A stretch of 17,404 nt of DNA from contig DHKI01000012.1 in assembly GCA_002404755.1 (NCBI GenBank), forward strand, positions 1-17,404, written 5' to 3'. Below are positions 7,491-15,682 of the stretch, in pieces. Within the stretch, counting starts at the first letter, position 1. Each line of letters opens with the position of its first letter. This DNA comes from Clostridiales bacterium UBA4698. GTDB lineage: Bacteria; Bacillota; Clostridia; TANB77; UBA1234. Made by a program: the position numbers and the translations under genes. The notes beneath the pieces are model-generated. The model was not told where the DNA came from. It was given only the letters and a program-made list of their open reading frames with translations, and did not search any database.

Positions 7491-8296
7491 AAGATATAAA
7501 TGAAGTGTTAAGAGAGGCAAAAAGTATCTTAAAAGCAAATGAAATAGATGAAAGAGAAGCAAGGTTATTACTTGCTTTTTCTTTAGAAACGACAATAGAA
7601 AAGTTGTTTATGAAAAAAGAGATAACAGGAATCGAATATAACAAATATATAAAAATAATAAAAAAAAGAGCTGAGGGCATGCCTTATGCATATATAACGG
7701 GGCATAAAGAATTTATGAAATTAGATTTCATCGTAAATAAAAATGTTTTGATTCCTAGAGAAGACACAGAAATCTTAGTACAAGAAACAATAAAATTAAA
7801 CAAAAAGAAAATACTAGACATGTGCACTGGAAGTGGTTGTATAGCAATAAGTCTTGCAAAATACATAGATAATGCTGAGGTTGAAGGTGTAGATATTAGC
7901 AAAAGAGCACTTACAATAGCGAAGCTAAATGCAAAACAAAATAATGTAGATGTGAACTTTATAAATTCGAATTTATTTGAAGAAGTGACTAGCACATATG
8001 ATGTGATAGTTTCAAATCCGCCATATATAAGAAAAAAGGACATGGAGAACTTGCAAAAAGAAGTAACAAGAGAACCAGAAAAGGCATTAGATGGTGGAGA
8101 AGATGGATTATATTTTTATAAAAAAATAATAAAAGAAGCAAAGAAATATTTAAATGAAGAGGGATACTTAATGTTTGAAATAGGCTATGATCAAGCAAAA
8201 GAAGTATCAGAGCTATTGAAAAAACATAATTATAAAAATATAGAAGTAATAAAAGATTTATCTAAAAATGATAGAGTTGTAAAAGCTCAAAAATAA
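7484..8296 (+). CDS. prmC: Peptide chain release factor N5-glutamine methyltransferase
   Basis: PrmC methylates the glutamine of the GGQ motif in release factors RF1 and RF2, using S-adenosylmethionine, in the cytosol; this raises termination efficiency. The 270-residue product has the helical N-terminal release-factor-binding domain (about 1-75) followed by a Rossmann-type methyltransferase domain. The SAM-binding loop is DMCTGSGCIAIS (112-123) and the catalytic NPPY is at 178-181, with VLIPREDTE at 88-96. Its length matches the family. The start overlaps the end of the DUF1385 gene. Confidence 0.93.
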   Translation: MVKDINEVLREAKSILKANEIDEREARLLLAFSLETTIEKLFMKKEITGIEYNKYIKIIKKRAEGMPYAYITGHKEFMKLDFIVNKNVLIPREDTEILVQETIKLNKKKILDMCTGSGCIAISLAKYIDNAEVEGVDISKRALTIAKLNAKQNNVDVNFINSNLFEEVTSTYDVIVSNPPYIRKKDMENLQKEVTREPEKALDGGEDGLYFYKKIIKEAKKYLNEEGYLMFEIGYDQAKEVSELLKKHNYKNIEVIKDLSKNDRVVKAQK

Positions 8297-8311
8297 AAGG
8301 GGAGATAGAAA

Positions 8312-9250
8312 GTGTCTTTTTCATCTGAACTAAAAGAAGAACTAAGTAAAATAAGCAACCATAATAACGAATGTTGCAAAATGGCAGAACTTGCAGGCTA
8401 TTTAATAACAAATTGTAACGTTGTAAAAGAAAATGGAGAATTTATATTAAAAATGACAACAGAAAATTCTTCAGCAATAAAAAGAGTGTATAATGCGTTT
8501 AAGAAAATATATGGAATAGAGCCAATAACAAATATTACAAGAGAAACAACAGATAATGGAATGCTGTTTGAACTGTATGTATCAGATAAAAGAGACTTGC
8601 AAAAAATATTTGAAAACTCACTTATAAATATAGATGCAAATTTGCAAATCGTGATAGATGATAAAGGAAAAATAAAAGAAAAAGAATGTTGTATGAAAGC
8701 ATTTTTAAGGGGGGTATTCTTAGGTACAGGCTCAATCGCAACACCTGAAAATGCAAATCACTTAGAAATAGTATTAAATAATGTTGAAAATGCAAATTTC
8801 ATAAATAGTATATTGCATGAACTTGGAGTAAATGCAAAGATAATAAAAAGAAAAAAATCAACAGTTCTATATTTAAAAGACGCAGAGGAAATTTCAAAAT
8901 TTTTAATAATAGTTGGGTCTAGCATAAGTCTTTTATCTTATGAGCAGACAAGGGTAATGAAAGAGTACAGAAATGATATGAACAGAAAAATAAATTGTGA
9001 AGTTGCAAATATGGATAAAGTTGCGACAGCAGCGTCAAATCAACTAAATGATATAATGTTAATAAGAAATAAAAATAGATTTATGGAGCTTTCAAAAGAG
9101 CTTCAAGACGTTGCTTTACTAAGAGAAAAAAATCCAGAAGCAAGTTTAGAAAAAATAGGAGAAATGCTAGAGCCAAGACTTAGTAAGGCTGGAGTAAGTC
9201 ACAGATTTAAAAAGATAAAGCAAATAGCAGATGAATTGCGTAATGAATAG
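8312..9250 (+). CDS. whiA: DNA-binding protein WhiA
   Basis: WhiA is a nucleoid-associated DNA-binding protein conserved in Gram-positive bacteria; in Streptomyces it is a sporulation regulator and in Bacillus it affects cell division and chromosome segregation. The 312-residue protein has an N-terminal homing-endonuclease-like (LAGLIDADG-derived) fold, with FLRGVFLGTGSIATPENANHLE typical of its second half, and a C-terminal helix-turn-helix with SLEKIGEMLEPRLSKAGVSHR. The start is GTG at 8312, set by an AGGGGAG site. In many Firmicutes it follows yvcJ and yvcK; here it follows prmC, which is a less usual neighbourhood. Confidence 0.92.
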   Translation: MSFSSELKEELSKISNHNNECCKMAELAGYLITNCNVVKENGEFILKMTTENSSAIKRVYNAFKKIYGIEPITNITRETTDNGMLFELYVSDKRDLQKIFENSLINIDANLQIVIDDKGKIKEKECCMKAFLRGVFLGTGSIATPENANHLEIVLNNVENANFINSILHELGVNAKIIKRKKSTVLYLKDAEEISKFLIIVGSSISLLSYEQTRVMKEYRNDMNRKINCEVANMDKVATAASNQLNDIMLIRNKNRFMELSKELQDVALLREKNPEASLEKIGEMLEPRLSKAGVSHRFKKIKQIADELRNE

Positions 9251-9281
9251 ACACAACCTAGAGCATTAAGGGAGAATAACC

Positions 9282-10349
9282 ATGAAATCAATATACATAC
9301 ATATTCCATATTGTAAGCAAAAATGCTTGTATTGCGACTTTAACTCATATTCGAATAAAGAAAACACAATGAACAAGCATTTTGATGCAATGATAAAAGA
9401 AATAAAATCGTATAATATAAAAGAATTAAACACAATATATTTTGGAGGAGGTACGCCATCATTTGTAGATAGCAAGTACATAAGAGAAATAATGTCGATT
9501 CTTCCAAAAGCAAACGAAGTGACACTAGAACTAAATCCAGGAACAGTGAATAAAGAAAAATTTGCAGAATACAAAAGTATGGGAATAAATAGATTAAGCA
9601 TAGGACTTCAAGCAATTCAAAATGATATTTTAAAAGAAATAGGCAGAATACACACTCTAAATGACTTTGAAGAAGCGTTTAAATTGGCAAGAAATGCTGG
9701 CTTTGATAACATAAATGTGGACTTAATGCATGGCTTGCCAAATCAGTCAGTGCAAGAGTTTAAAGATAGTGTAGATTATTTAGTAAAATTAGGTCCGGAG
9801 CATATATCGTGCTATTCTCTTATATTACATAATGATATTTTCAAAAACTTGCCAACAGAAGAGAATGAGCGAAAGATGTATTATTATGCAAAAGAGAAAT
9901 TAAAAGAAAGTGGATATATTCATTATGAGATATCTAATTTTGCTAAAAGTGGAAAAGAATCAAAGCACAATCTAGTTTATTGGAATCAAGAAGAATATAT
10001 AGGCGTTGGTGCCGGTGCAAGTTCATATTTAAATGGCGAAAGATATACAAATGTAGCTAGCATAGAAGAATATATAAAACGAATAAATAGAGGTGAAAGT
10101 GTAAATATAATAGAAGAAAAACAAAATTCAGAAGATAAGCTAAATGAATATATGATATTAAAATTAAGGCTTATAAAAGGCATAAATATAAAAGATACAA
10201 ACGAAAAATTTAAAACGGATATAACCCAAAAATACGAAAAAAGTTTAGAAAAATTGCAAAAACTTGGCCTAATAAAAATAGATGAGAATATATATCTTAC
10301 AGATAAGGGCTTAGACCTAGCAAACATTGTGTGGGAAGAATTTATATAA
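9282..10349 (+). CDS. hemW: Radical SAM heme chaperone HemW (HemN-like)
   Basis: HemW-type proteins are radical SAM enzymes related to coproporphyrinogen dehydrogenase HemN; tested members bind and deliver heme rather than oxidise coproporphyrinogen. The 355-residue protein has the cluster motif CKQKCLYC (Cys11, Cys15, Cys18; C-x3-C-x2-C), followed by Phe20 as in HemW, then GGGTPS (55-60), ELNPGT, RLSIGLQ and the HYEISNFA segment. The C-terminal HemN_C domain is present. True HemN has a fourth cysteine after the motif (CxxxCxxCxC), which is absent here. The ATG follows AGGGAGAA. No heme biosynthesis gene is in the window. Confidence 0.9.
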   Translation: MKSIYIHIPYCKQKCLYCDFNSYSNKENTMNKHFDAMIKEIKSYNIKELNTIYFGGGTPSFVDSKYIREIMSILPKANEVTLELNPGTVNKEKFAEYKSMGINRLSIGLQAIQNDILKEIGRIHTLNDFEEAFKLARNAGFDNINVDLMHGLPNQSVQEFKDSVDYLVKLGPEHISCYSLILHNDIFKNLPTEENERKMYYYAKEKLKESGYIHYEISNFAKSGKESKHNLVYWNQEEYIGVGAGASSYLNGERYTNVASIEEYIKRINRGESVNIIEEKQNSEDKLNEYMILKLRLIKGINIKDTNEKFKTDITQKYEKSLEKLQKLGLIKIDENIYLTDKGLDLANIVWEEFI

Positions 10350-10420
10350 ACCAAACCTTTCCAGAATTACAAATAAAAAAACAGTTAATACTATGTGTGA
10401 GAGCGAAGGGAGGTAAAAAT

Positions 10421-10624
10421 ATGAGAGGATTATATAACGCAGCTCTTACACTTTTAATAATCGGAGGAATAAATTGGGGACTTATAGGATTATTTAACTA
10501 CAATTTAGTTGATGCCCTATTTGGAAGTGCTACTTGGATTACAAGACTTGTATATATAGTAGTTGGTGCATCTGCAATTTGCTCTTTTGGATTATTTGCT
10601 AGAACAGCAGAAAGAGATAGATAG
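10421..10624 (+). CDS. DUF378 family membrane protein
   Basis: This 67-residue protein matches DUF378, a small two-helix membrane family of unknown function. The family signature GGINWGLIGLFNYNLVDALFG is split across two stretches: the first helix with GGINWGLIGL (residues 15-24) and then the VDALFG loop, followed by ITRLVYIVVGASAI in the second helix. The ATG at 10421 is set by a GGGAGG site; a longer form reaching back into hemW is not supported. A strong hairpin follows the stop codon, so the gene ends its transcript. Confidence 0.85.
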   Translation: MRGLYNAALTLLIIGGINWGLIGLFNYNLVDALFGSATWITRLVYIVVGASAICSFGLFARTAERDR

Positions 10625-10633
10625 TTTTAAGAG

Positions 10634-10682
10634 GACGTTTGTTAAATGTGTCTAACAACACTTTTAACAGGCGTCTTTAAAG
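10634..10682 (+). terminator. Long hairpin, probable terminator after the DUF378 gene
   Basis: GACGTTTGTTAAA (10634-10646) pairs with TTTAACAGGCGTC (10663-10675), with two G-U pairs, and the stem continues inside with GTGT/ACAC after one mismatch. TTTAAAG follows, so the T run is short. The position between two transcription units supports a terminator. Confidence 0.65.
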
Positions 10683-10695
10683 TTTAAAAAAGCTA

Positions 10696-10724
10696 TTTCT
10701 TTTTTTCTTGTATTAGTATATAAT
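10696..10724 (+). promoter_or_regulatory. Probable promoter of the ftsY-rimO-pgsA transcript
   Basis: A perfect TATAAT (10719-10724) lies 51 bases before the ftsY ATG. The -35 region (TTTCTT at 10696-10701, 17-base spacing) is weak but sits in a T-rich tract. Confidence 0.45.
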
Positions 10725-10775
10725 GAAAAAGCAGTTAAGGTAATAACTAGCAACAAAAGAGAGAGGAAGATTCAA

Positions 10776-11684
10776 ATGTCATTTTTTAACAAACTAAAAG
10801 AAGGACTTGCTAAAACAAAAGGAAGTTTTGATGAAAAAATAAACAATGTATTTGCAAATTTTAGAAAAGTAGATGAAGAGCTAATGGATGAGCTAGAAGA
10901 GGCACTAATATTATCAGATGTTGGTCCTACTACAGCTTCAGATATAATAGATGATTTAAGATTAACAATAAAAAGAAACAAAATAGAAGATGCAGAATTA
11001 GTTAAAGAAGAATTAAAAAAGAAAATAGAAGCAATATTAAATAGCAACGATAATGAATTGAAACTAGAAACAAAACCATCAGTTATACTAGTTGTTGGTG
11101 TTAATGGCGCAGGAAAAACAACATCAATAGGAAAGATGGCTGCAAATTTCAAAAAAGAAGGCAAAAAAGTTTTAGTAGCAGCTGCCGATACATTTAGAGC
11201 TGCGGCAATAGAGCAGTTAGAAGTTTGGGTAGATAGAGCCGGAGTTGATATATTAAAGAGACCAGAAGGTTCAGACCCTGCTTCTGTAGTTTTTGATGCA
11301 TCTAAAAAAGCAAAAGAAGAAAACTACGACATCTTAATAGTAGATACAGCAGGACGTTTACATACTAAGAAAAACTTAATGGATGAATTAAATAAAATCC
11401 AAAGAATAATTGATAAAGAACTAGCAGATTGTTCACAAGAAATTTTAATAGTACTAGATGGTACAACAGGACAAAATGCTTTAATTCAAGCAAAAGAATT
11501 TTCAGAAGTTACAAAAATAACAGGAATAGTTCTTACAAAGTTAGATGGGACAGCAAAAGGTGGAGTTGTTATAGGAATATGCAATGAACTAAAAATTCCA
11601 GTAAAATATATTGGTGTTGGTGAAAAAATAGATGACCTACAAAAATTTAGTTCAGAAGACTTCATAAAAGCAATATTAGACTAA
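10776..11684 (+). CDS. ftsY: Signal recognition particle receptor FtsY
   Basis: FtsY is the SRP receptor GTPase that docks ribosome-nascent-chain-SRP complexes at the membrane for insertion by SecYEG. The 302-residue protein has only a short N-terminal region in place of the long acidic A domain of E. coli, which is usual in Firmicutes, then the NG domain. GTPase motifs are GVNGAGKT (108-115), DTFRAAA (138-144), DTAGR (190-194) and TKLDG (254-258). The AGKTT form, rather than SGKTT, still fits the P-loop. The ATG follows an AGAGAGGA site. The rimO gene follows after 17 bases and is probably co-transcribed. Confidence 0.93.
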   Translation: MSFFNKLKEGLAKTKGSFDEKINNVFANFRKVDEELMDELEEALILSDVGPTTASDIIDDLRLTIKRNKIEDAELVKEELKKKIEAILNSNDNELKLETKPSVILVVGVNGAGKTTSIGKMAANFKKEGKKVLVAAADTFRAAAIEQLEVWVDRAGVDILKRPEGSDPASVVFDASKKAKEENYDILIVDTAGRLHTKKNLMDELNKIQRIIDKELADCSQEILIVLDGTTGQNALIQAKEFSEVTKITGIVLTKLDGTAKGGVVIGICNELKIPVKYIGVGEKIDDLQKFSSEDFIKAILD

Positions 11685-11701
11685 AATCGGAGGTAATTAA
11701 A

Positions 11702-12965
11702 TTGCAAAAAATAGGTTTTATATCACTTCGGATGTAGCAAAAATCTAGTAGATACCGAAATGATGATAGGATATTACAAAGAAAAAGGATATGAGATTGT
11801 AAATAATCCAGAAGAGGCTGAAATATTAGTTATTAACACATGTGGATTTATAGAATCGGCCAAGAAAGAAGCAATTGATACAATTCTTGAAATGGCAGAT
11901 TATAAATCTAAAAACTGCAAAAAGTTAATAGTGACAGGGTGTCTAGTAGAAAGGTACAAAGAAGAACTAGAAAAAGCATTGCCAGAAGTGGATTTATTTA
12001 TACCTATAAAGGAATATGATAAAATATTTGATAAACTAGATTATATGAAGAGAACAATAACAACAGGCAAAAACTATGCGTACTTAAGAATTGCGGATGG
12101 TTGTAGCAACTATTGTACATATTGTGCAATTCCGTACATAAGAGGTCCATTAAAAAGTAGAACCTTAGAAGATGTATTAGAAGAGGCAAAAAGATTATCA
12201 AAAGAAGGATACAAAGAGATAATCCTAGTTGCACAAGACACTGCAAGATATGGTATGGACATATATGGCGAAAGCAAACTTGTTGAACTTTTAAAAGAAC
12301 TTTGTAAACTAGATTTCAAATGGATTAGATTTTTATATGCATATCCTGAAATGATTACAGATGAGTTAATAGATGTAGTGGCAAATAACGAGAAGATATG
12401 CAATTACTTTGATATTCCAATACAACACATATCAGACACAGTTCTAAAAAGAATGGGTAGAAAAAGTAATGGAGCCTCAATACGAGAAGTAATCAAAAAG
12501 ATAAGAAACAAAATACCAGATGTAGTGATTAGAACCTCACTAATAGTAGGTTTCCCAGGCGAGAAAGAAAGCGACTTTGATGAGCTTTATAGCTTTGTAA
12601 AAGAAACTAAATTCGAAAGATTGGGTGTATTTAAATACTCAAAAGAAGAGGGAACGCCTGCAGTTAAATTAAAAGAACAAATACCAGAAGAGAGAAAAGA
12701 AGAAAGATACGATCAAATAATGTCATTGCAACAAGAAGTGTCAGCTGAAAACAATCAAAAAATAATAGGTCAAAAATTAGAATGTATAATAGATGGCTTG
12801 ACAGATGATGGAGAAATGTATGTGACGCGTTCATATAGAGATGTGCCAGATACAGATGGATTTGTATTTGTAAATAAAGAAAAAGAACATAAAGTAGGCG
12901 ACTTTATAGAATGCATCGTAAAAGAAGCATATGAATACGATTTGACAGCTGAAGAATTAAAATAA
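11702..12965 (+). CDS. rimO: Ribosomal protein S12 methylthiotransferase RimO, read through a +1 frameshift at CGG-A
   Basis: RimO is a radical SAM enzyme that methylthiolates a conserved aspartate of ribosomal protein S12. A TTG start at 11702, behind GGAGG with an 8-base spacer, gives MQKIGFISL and then meets CGG ATG TAG, a stop after two codons. Skipping the C at 11729 gives LGCSKNLVDTEMMIG, the RimO N-terminal signature. The joined protein has 420 residues. It then carries the three cysteines of the UPF0004 cluster (Cys11, Cys47, Cys80), the radical SAM motif CSNYCTYC (Cys134, Cys138, Cys141) and a C-terminal TRAM domain. A restart at the ATG at 11760 would lose Cys11, so the shift is needed for full function. 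It sits between ftsY and pgsA; rimO next to pgsA is common in Firmicutes. Confidence 0.85.
11729..11732 (+). other. +1 frameshift site CGGA in rimO
   Basis: The upstream frame reads TCA CTT CGG ATG TAG. Skipping the C gives TCA CTT GGA TGT AGC, i.e. SLGCS, where the cysteine is the first ligand of the N-terminal iron-sulfur cluster. The shift falls at codon 10, so zero-frame translation would give only 11 residues. Confidence 0.85.
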
Positions 12966-12983
12966 ATCAAAGGAGGAATAATA

Positions 12984-13583
12984 ATGAATTTACCAAACAA
13001 AATTACAGTTGCAAGAATGCTTTTAATTCCATTAATGATAATAGTACCATATTTAGGATTTAATAACATTTTATTTGGAAGCGTTACAGTAGGAAGTTTC
13101 ATAACGCTAATCATCTTTCTAATAGCTTCATTCACAGACTTTTTAGATGGATACTTAGCAAGAAGGAACAATTTGGTAACAACATTTGGTAAATTCTTAG
13201 ATCCTATAGCAGATAAACTATTAGTGTTATCAGCACTAATAATGCTTGTTGAACAAGGAATAATTCCTAGCTGGATTCCAATAATAATAGCAGCGAGAGA
13301 GTTTATAGTATCAGGAATAAGAATGTTAGCTGCTGGGGATGGCAAGGTAATTGCAGCTAGCTGGTATGGAAAAGTAAAGACAGTATCCCAAATGATTGCA
13401 ATAAGCTTGGCTTTCTTAAGCACAAATACATTTATGCAATTTACAAGTGTAGAAATGAGCACAGGAGCACTTATTTTAAATATACTTATGTCGCTTACAA
13501 TGATAGTTGCTGTTTTAACGACAATACTGTCAGGAGTAGACTATTTTATGAAATCAAAAGATATTGTATTAAAATCAAAATAA
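12984..13583 (+). CDS. pgsA: CDP-diacylglycerol--glycerol-3-phosphate 3-phosphatidyltransferase
   Basis: PgsA makes phosphatidylglycerophosphate from CDP-diacylglycerol and glycerol-3-phosphate in the inner membrane, the committed step to phosphatidylglycerol. The 199-residue protein carries the complete CDP-alcohol phosphatidyltransferase motif: Asp52, Asp55-Gly56, Ala59-Arg60, Gly69, Asp73 and Asp77, with the expected spacing. An N-terminal NLPNKITVARM segment is typical of PgsA. There are about five to six membrane helices. AAAGGAGG precedes the ATG, 18 bases after rimO. A hairpin stands between this gene and ligA. Confidence 0.92.
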   Translation: MNLPNKITVARMLLIPLMIIVPYLGFNNILFGSVTVGSFITLIIFLIASFTDFLDGYLARRNNLVTTFGKFLDPIADKLLVLSALIMLVEQGIIPSWIPIIIAAREFIVSGIRMLAAGDGKVIAASWYGKVKTVSQMIAISLAFLSTNTFMQFTSVEMSTGALILNILMSLTMIVAVLTTILSGVDYFMKSKDIVLKSK

Positions 13584-13590
13584 TTTATGG

Positions 13591-13610
13591 CGGCACGTTT
13601 TATCGTGCCG
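13591..13610 (+). terminator. Hairpin between pgsA and ligA, weak terminator or attenuator
   Basis: CGGCACG (13591-13597) and CGTGCCG (13604-13610) form a perfect 7-pair stem with a TTTTAT loop. It is GC-rich in a very AT-rich setting, but the following TATTTAATAT is a poor T run. It starts 8 bases after the pgsA stop and ends 12 bases before the ligA ribosome-binding site, so partial read-through to ligA is likely. Confidence 0.5.
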
Positions 13611-13631
13611 TATTTAATATCGGGAGGAACT

Positions 13632-15611
13632 ATGGATAAAATAAAATTAAGATACGAAGAGCTAAAAAAGCAAATTGAATATCATTCAGATAGATATTAC
13701 AATCAAGATGACCCAGAAATATCAGACTTTGAATACGATATGCTTATGTTAGAACTTAAAAATATAGAAAAGGAGCATCCTGAGTTTATAACCAAAGATT
13801 CTCCAACACAACATGTTGGTGGGAAAACAGACTCACACTTTGCCGCAGTCACACATAAGGTTCCGCTTCAAAGTTTGCAAGATGTTTTTAGCACGGCAGA
13901 TGTAATAGCATTTGAAGAAAGAATAAATAAAACAGTGACATCACCTAGTTATGTAGTAGAAACAAAAATAGATGGTCTTTCAGTTTCACTAGAATACGAA
14001 AAAGGAATATTCGTAAGAGGAGCAACTCGTGGAGATGGACTAGTTGGTGAAGATGTGACAGTGAACCTAAAAACAATAAAAAACATTCCTCATAAACTAA
14101 CAAAAGATGTCGATATAATAGTTCGTGGCGAAGTATTTATGCCTAAAAAAGATTTTGAAAAGTTAAATGAAGAAAGAGAAGTGCTTGGAGAAAAACTATT
14201 TGCAAATCCAAGGAATGCAGCAGCAGGGTCGCTTAGACAATTAGATCCTAAAATTACAGCTGAAAGAAATTTAGATATATACATTTTTAATGTTCAAAAA
14301 TCAGATGATATAAAATTCACATCACATTATGAATCGTTAAATTATATGAAAGAACTAGGTTTCAATGTGAATCCATATGTGAAAAAGTGTAACAATATAA
14401 AAGAAGTTTTATCCGCAATAGATGAAATAGGAAATAAAAGAGGAGAGCTTACATTTGATATAGATGGTGCCGTTGTAAAGGTGGATAATTTAGCACAAAG
14501 AGAAGAAATTGGTGTTACAACCAAGACACCAAAGTGGGCAGTGGCATATAAGTATCCACCAGAGAAAAAAGAAACCAAGGTGTTAGATATAGTAGTACAA
14601 GTAGGAAGAACAGGCGCGATAACACCAATGGCAATACTAGAACCAGTTAGAGTTGCAGGTTCTGTAATATCAAAAACAACACTTCATAACGAAGATTTTG
14701 TGAAAGAAAAAGACATAAGAATTGGTGATAAAGTCCTAATCCAAAAAGCAGGCGATGTTATTCCAGAAATAGTTGAAGTATTAAAAGAAAAGAGAAATGG
14801 CACAGAAAAAGAATTCCAAATGCCAAAAACATGTCCAGTTTGTGGTGCTGAAGCTGTAAGAGAAGATGGCGAGGCTGTTACAAGATGTACAGGAATAGAA
14901 TGCCCAGCAATGCTATTTAGAAGCCTAATACATTTCGTATCAAGAGATGCAATGGATATAGATGGCATGGGACCAGCTATAATAGAGCAATTACTAGATA
15001 AGAAATTAGTAGAAAATATTGCAGATATTTATTCTTTAAAATATGAAGACTTAGTATCACTTGAAAGAATGGGTGATAAGTCGGCTAAAAACTTGCTAAA
15101 TGCCATAGAAAAGAGCAAAGAAAACTCTTTAGAAAAATTACTTAACTCATTTGGAATAAGACATATAGGATTGAAATCAGCTAAGATACTTGCAAAAAAA
15201 TATAATAATATAGAAGAAATAATGAACGCAAGTTATGAAGAGTTATGCGGTATAAACGAAATTGGAGAAATAATGGCAGAAAGTATAGTTAAGTTTTTTA
15301 AAAGCAAACAAACAAAAGATTTAATAGAAAGACTTAAACAAAATGGCGTAAACATGGAAAGTAAAATGGAAAAATCTCAAGATGAAAGATTTGCAGGAAA
15401 AATATTCGTACTTACTGGCACTCTTCCAACACTTTCAAGAAACGAAGCAACTGAAATAATAGAAAAGTTTGGTGGAAAAATATCTGGCAGCGTTTCAAAG
15501 AAAACAAGTTTCGTACTTGCAGGAGAAGAAGCAGGAAGCAAATTGACAAAAGCTGAAGAACTTGGCATACAAATAATAACAGAGGCAGAATTTTTAGAAA
15601 TGATAAAATAA
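13632..15611 (+). CDS. ligA: NAD-dependent DNA ligase LigA
   Basis: LigA seals nicks in replication and repair using NAD+ as adenylyl donor. The 659-residue protein has the full family layout: the Ia domain with YYNQDDPEISDFEYD (22-36), the adenylation domain with the catalytic lysine Lys112 in KIDG, an OB fold, the zinc finger with Cys401, Cys404, Cys419 and Cys424, helix-hairpin-helix repeats (about 460-570), and a C-terminal BRCT domain from about residue 583 (FAGKIFVLTGTL). The start at 13632 is set by GGGAGG; the open frame extends upstream to 13587 through the hairpin, but that extension has no ribosome-binding site. Confidence 0.95.
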   Translation: MDKIKLRYEELKKQIEYHSDRYYNQDDPEISDFEYDMLMLELKNIEKEHPEFITKDSPTQHVGGKTDSHFAAVTHKVPLQSLQDVFSTADVIAFEERINKTVTSPSYVVETKIDGLSVSLEYEKGIFVRGATRGDGLVGEDVTVNLKTIKNIPHKLTKDVDIIVRGEVFMPKKDFEKLNEEREVLGEKLFANPRNAAAGSLRQLDPKITAERNLDIYIFNVQKSDDIKFTSHYESLNYMKELGFNVNPYVKKCNNIKEVLSAIDEIGNKRGELTFDIDGAVVKVDNLAQREEIGVTTKTPKWAVAYKYPPEKKETKVLDIVVQVGRTGAITPMAILEPVRVAGSVISKTTLHNEDFVKEKDIRIGDKVLIQKAGDVIPEIVEVLKEKRNGTEKEFQMPKTCPVCGAEAVREDGEAVTRCTGIECPAMLFRSLIHFVSRDAMDIDGMGPAIIEQLLDKKLVENIADIYSLKYEDLVSLERMGDKSAKNLLNAIEKSKENSLEKLLNSFGIRHIGLKSAKILAKKYNNIEEIMNASYEELCGINEIGEIMAESIVKFFKSKQTKDLIERLKQNGVNMESKMEKSQDERFAGKIFVLTGTLPTLSRNEATEIIEKFGGKISGSVSKKTSFVLAGEEAGSKLTKAEELGIQIITEAEFLEMIK

Positions 15612-15639
15612 GTAGAGAAAACAGTTTCAAAAAAGTAGC

Positions 15640-15657
15640 GGAGCTTAAGCAGGCTCC
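15640..15657 (+). other. Small hairpin between ligA and the ATP-grasp gene
   Basis: GGAGC (15640-15644) and GCTCC (15653-15657) form a 5-pair stem with an 8-base loop. An A-rich rather than T-rich stretch follows, so it is not a convincing terminator. The next ribosome-binding site starts 14 bases later. Confidence 0.3.
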
Positions 15658-15682
15658 ATAAAAACAAATTGGAGGGATACAA

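Noticed and set aside
13587..13631. Extended N-terminus of LigA from 13587
   Set aside because: This stretch covers the hairpin after pgsA and lacks a ribosome-binding site; the ATG at 13632 has GGGAGG and matches the family N-terminus.
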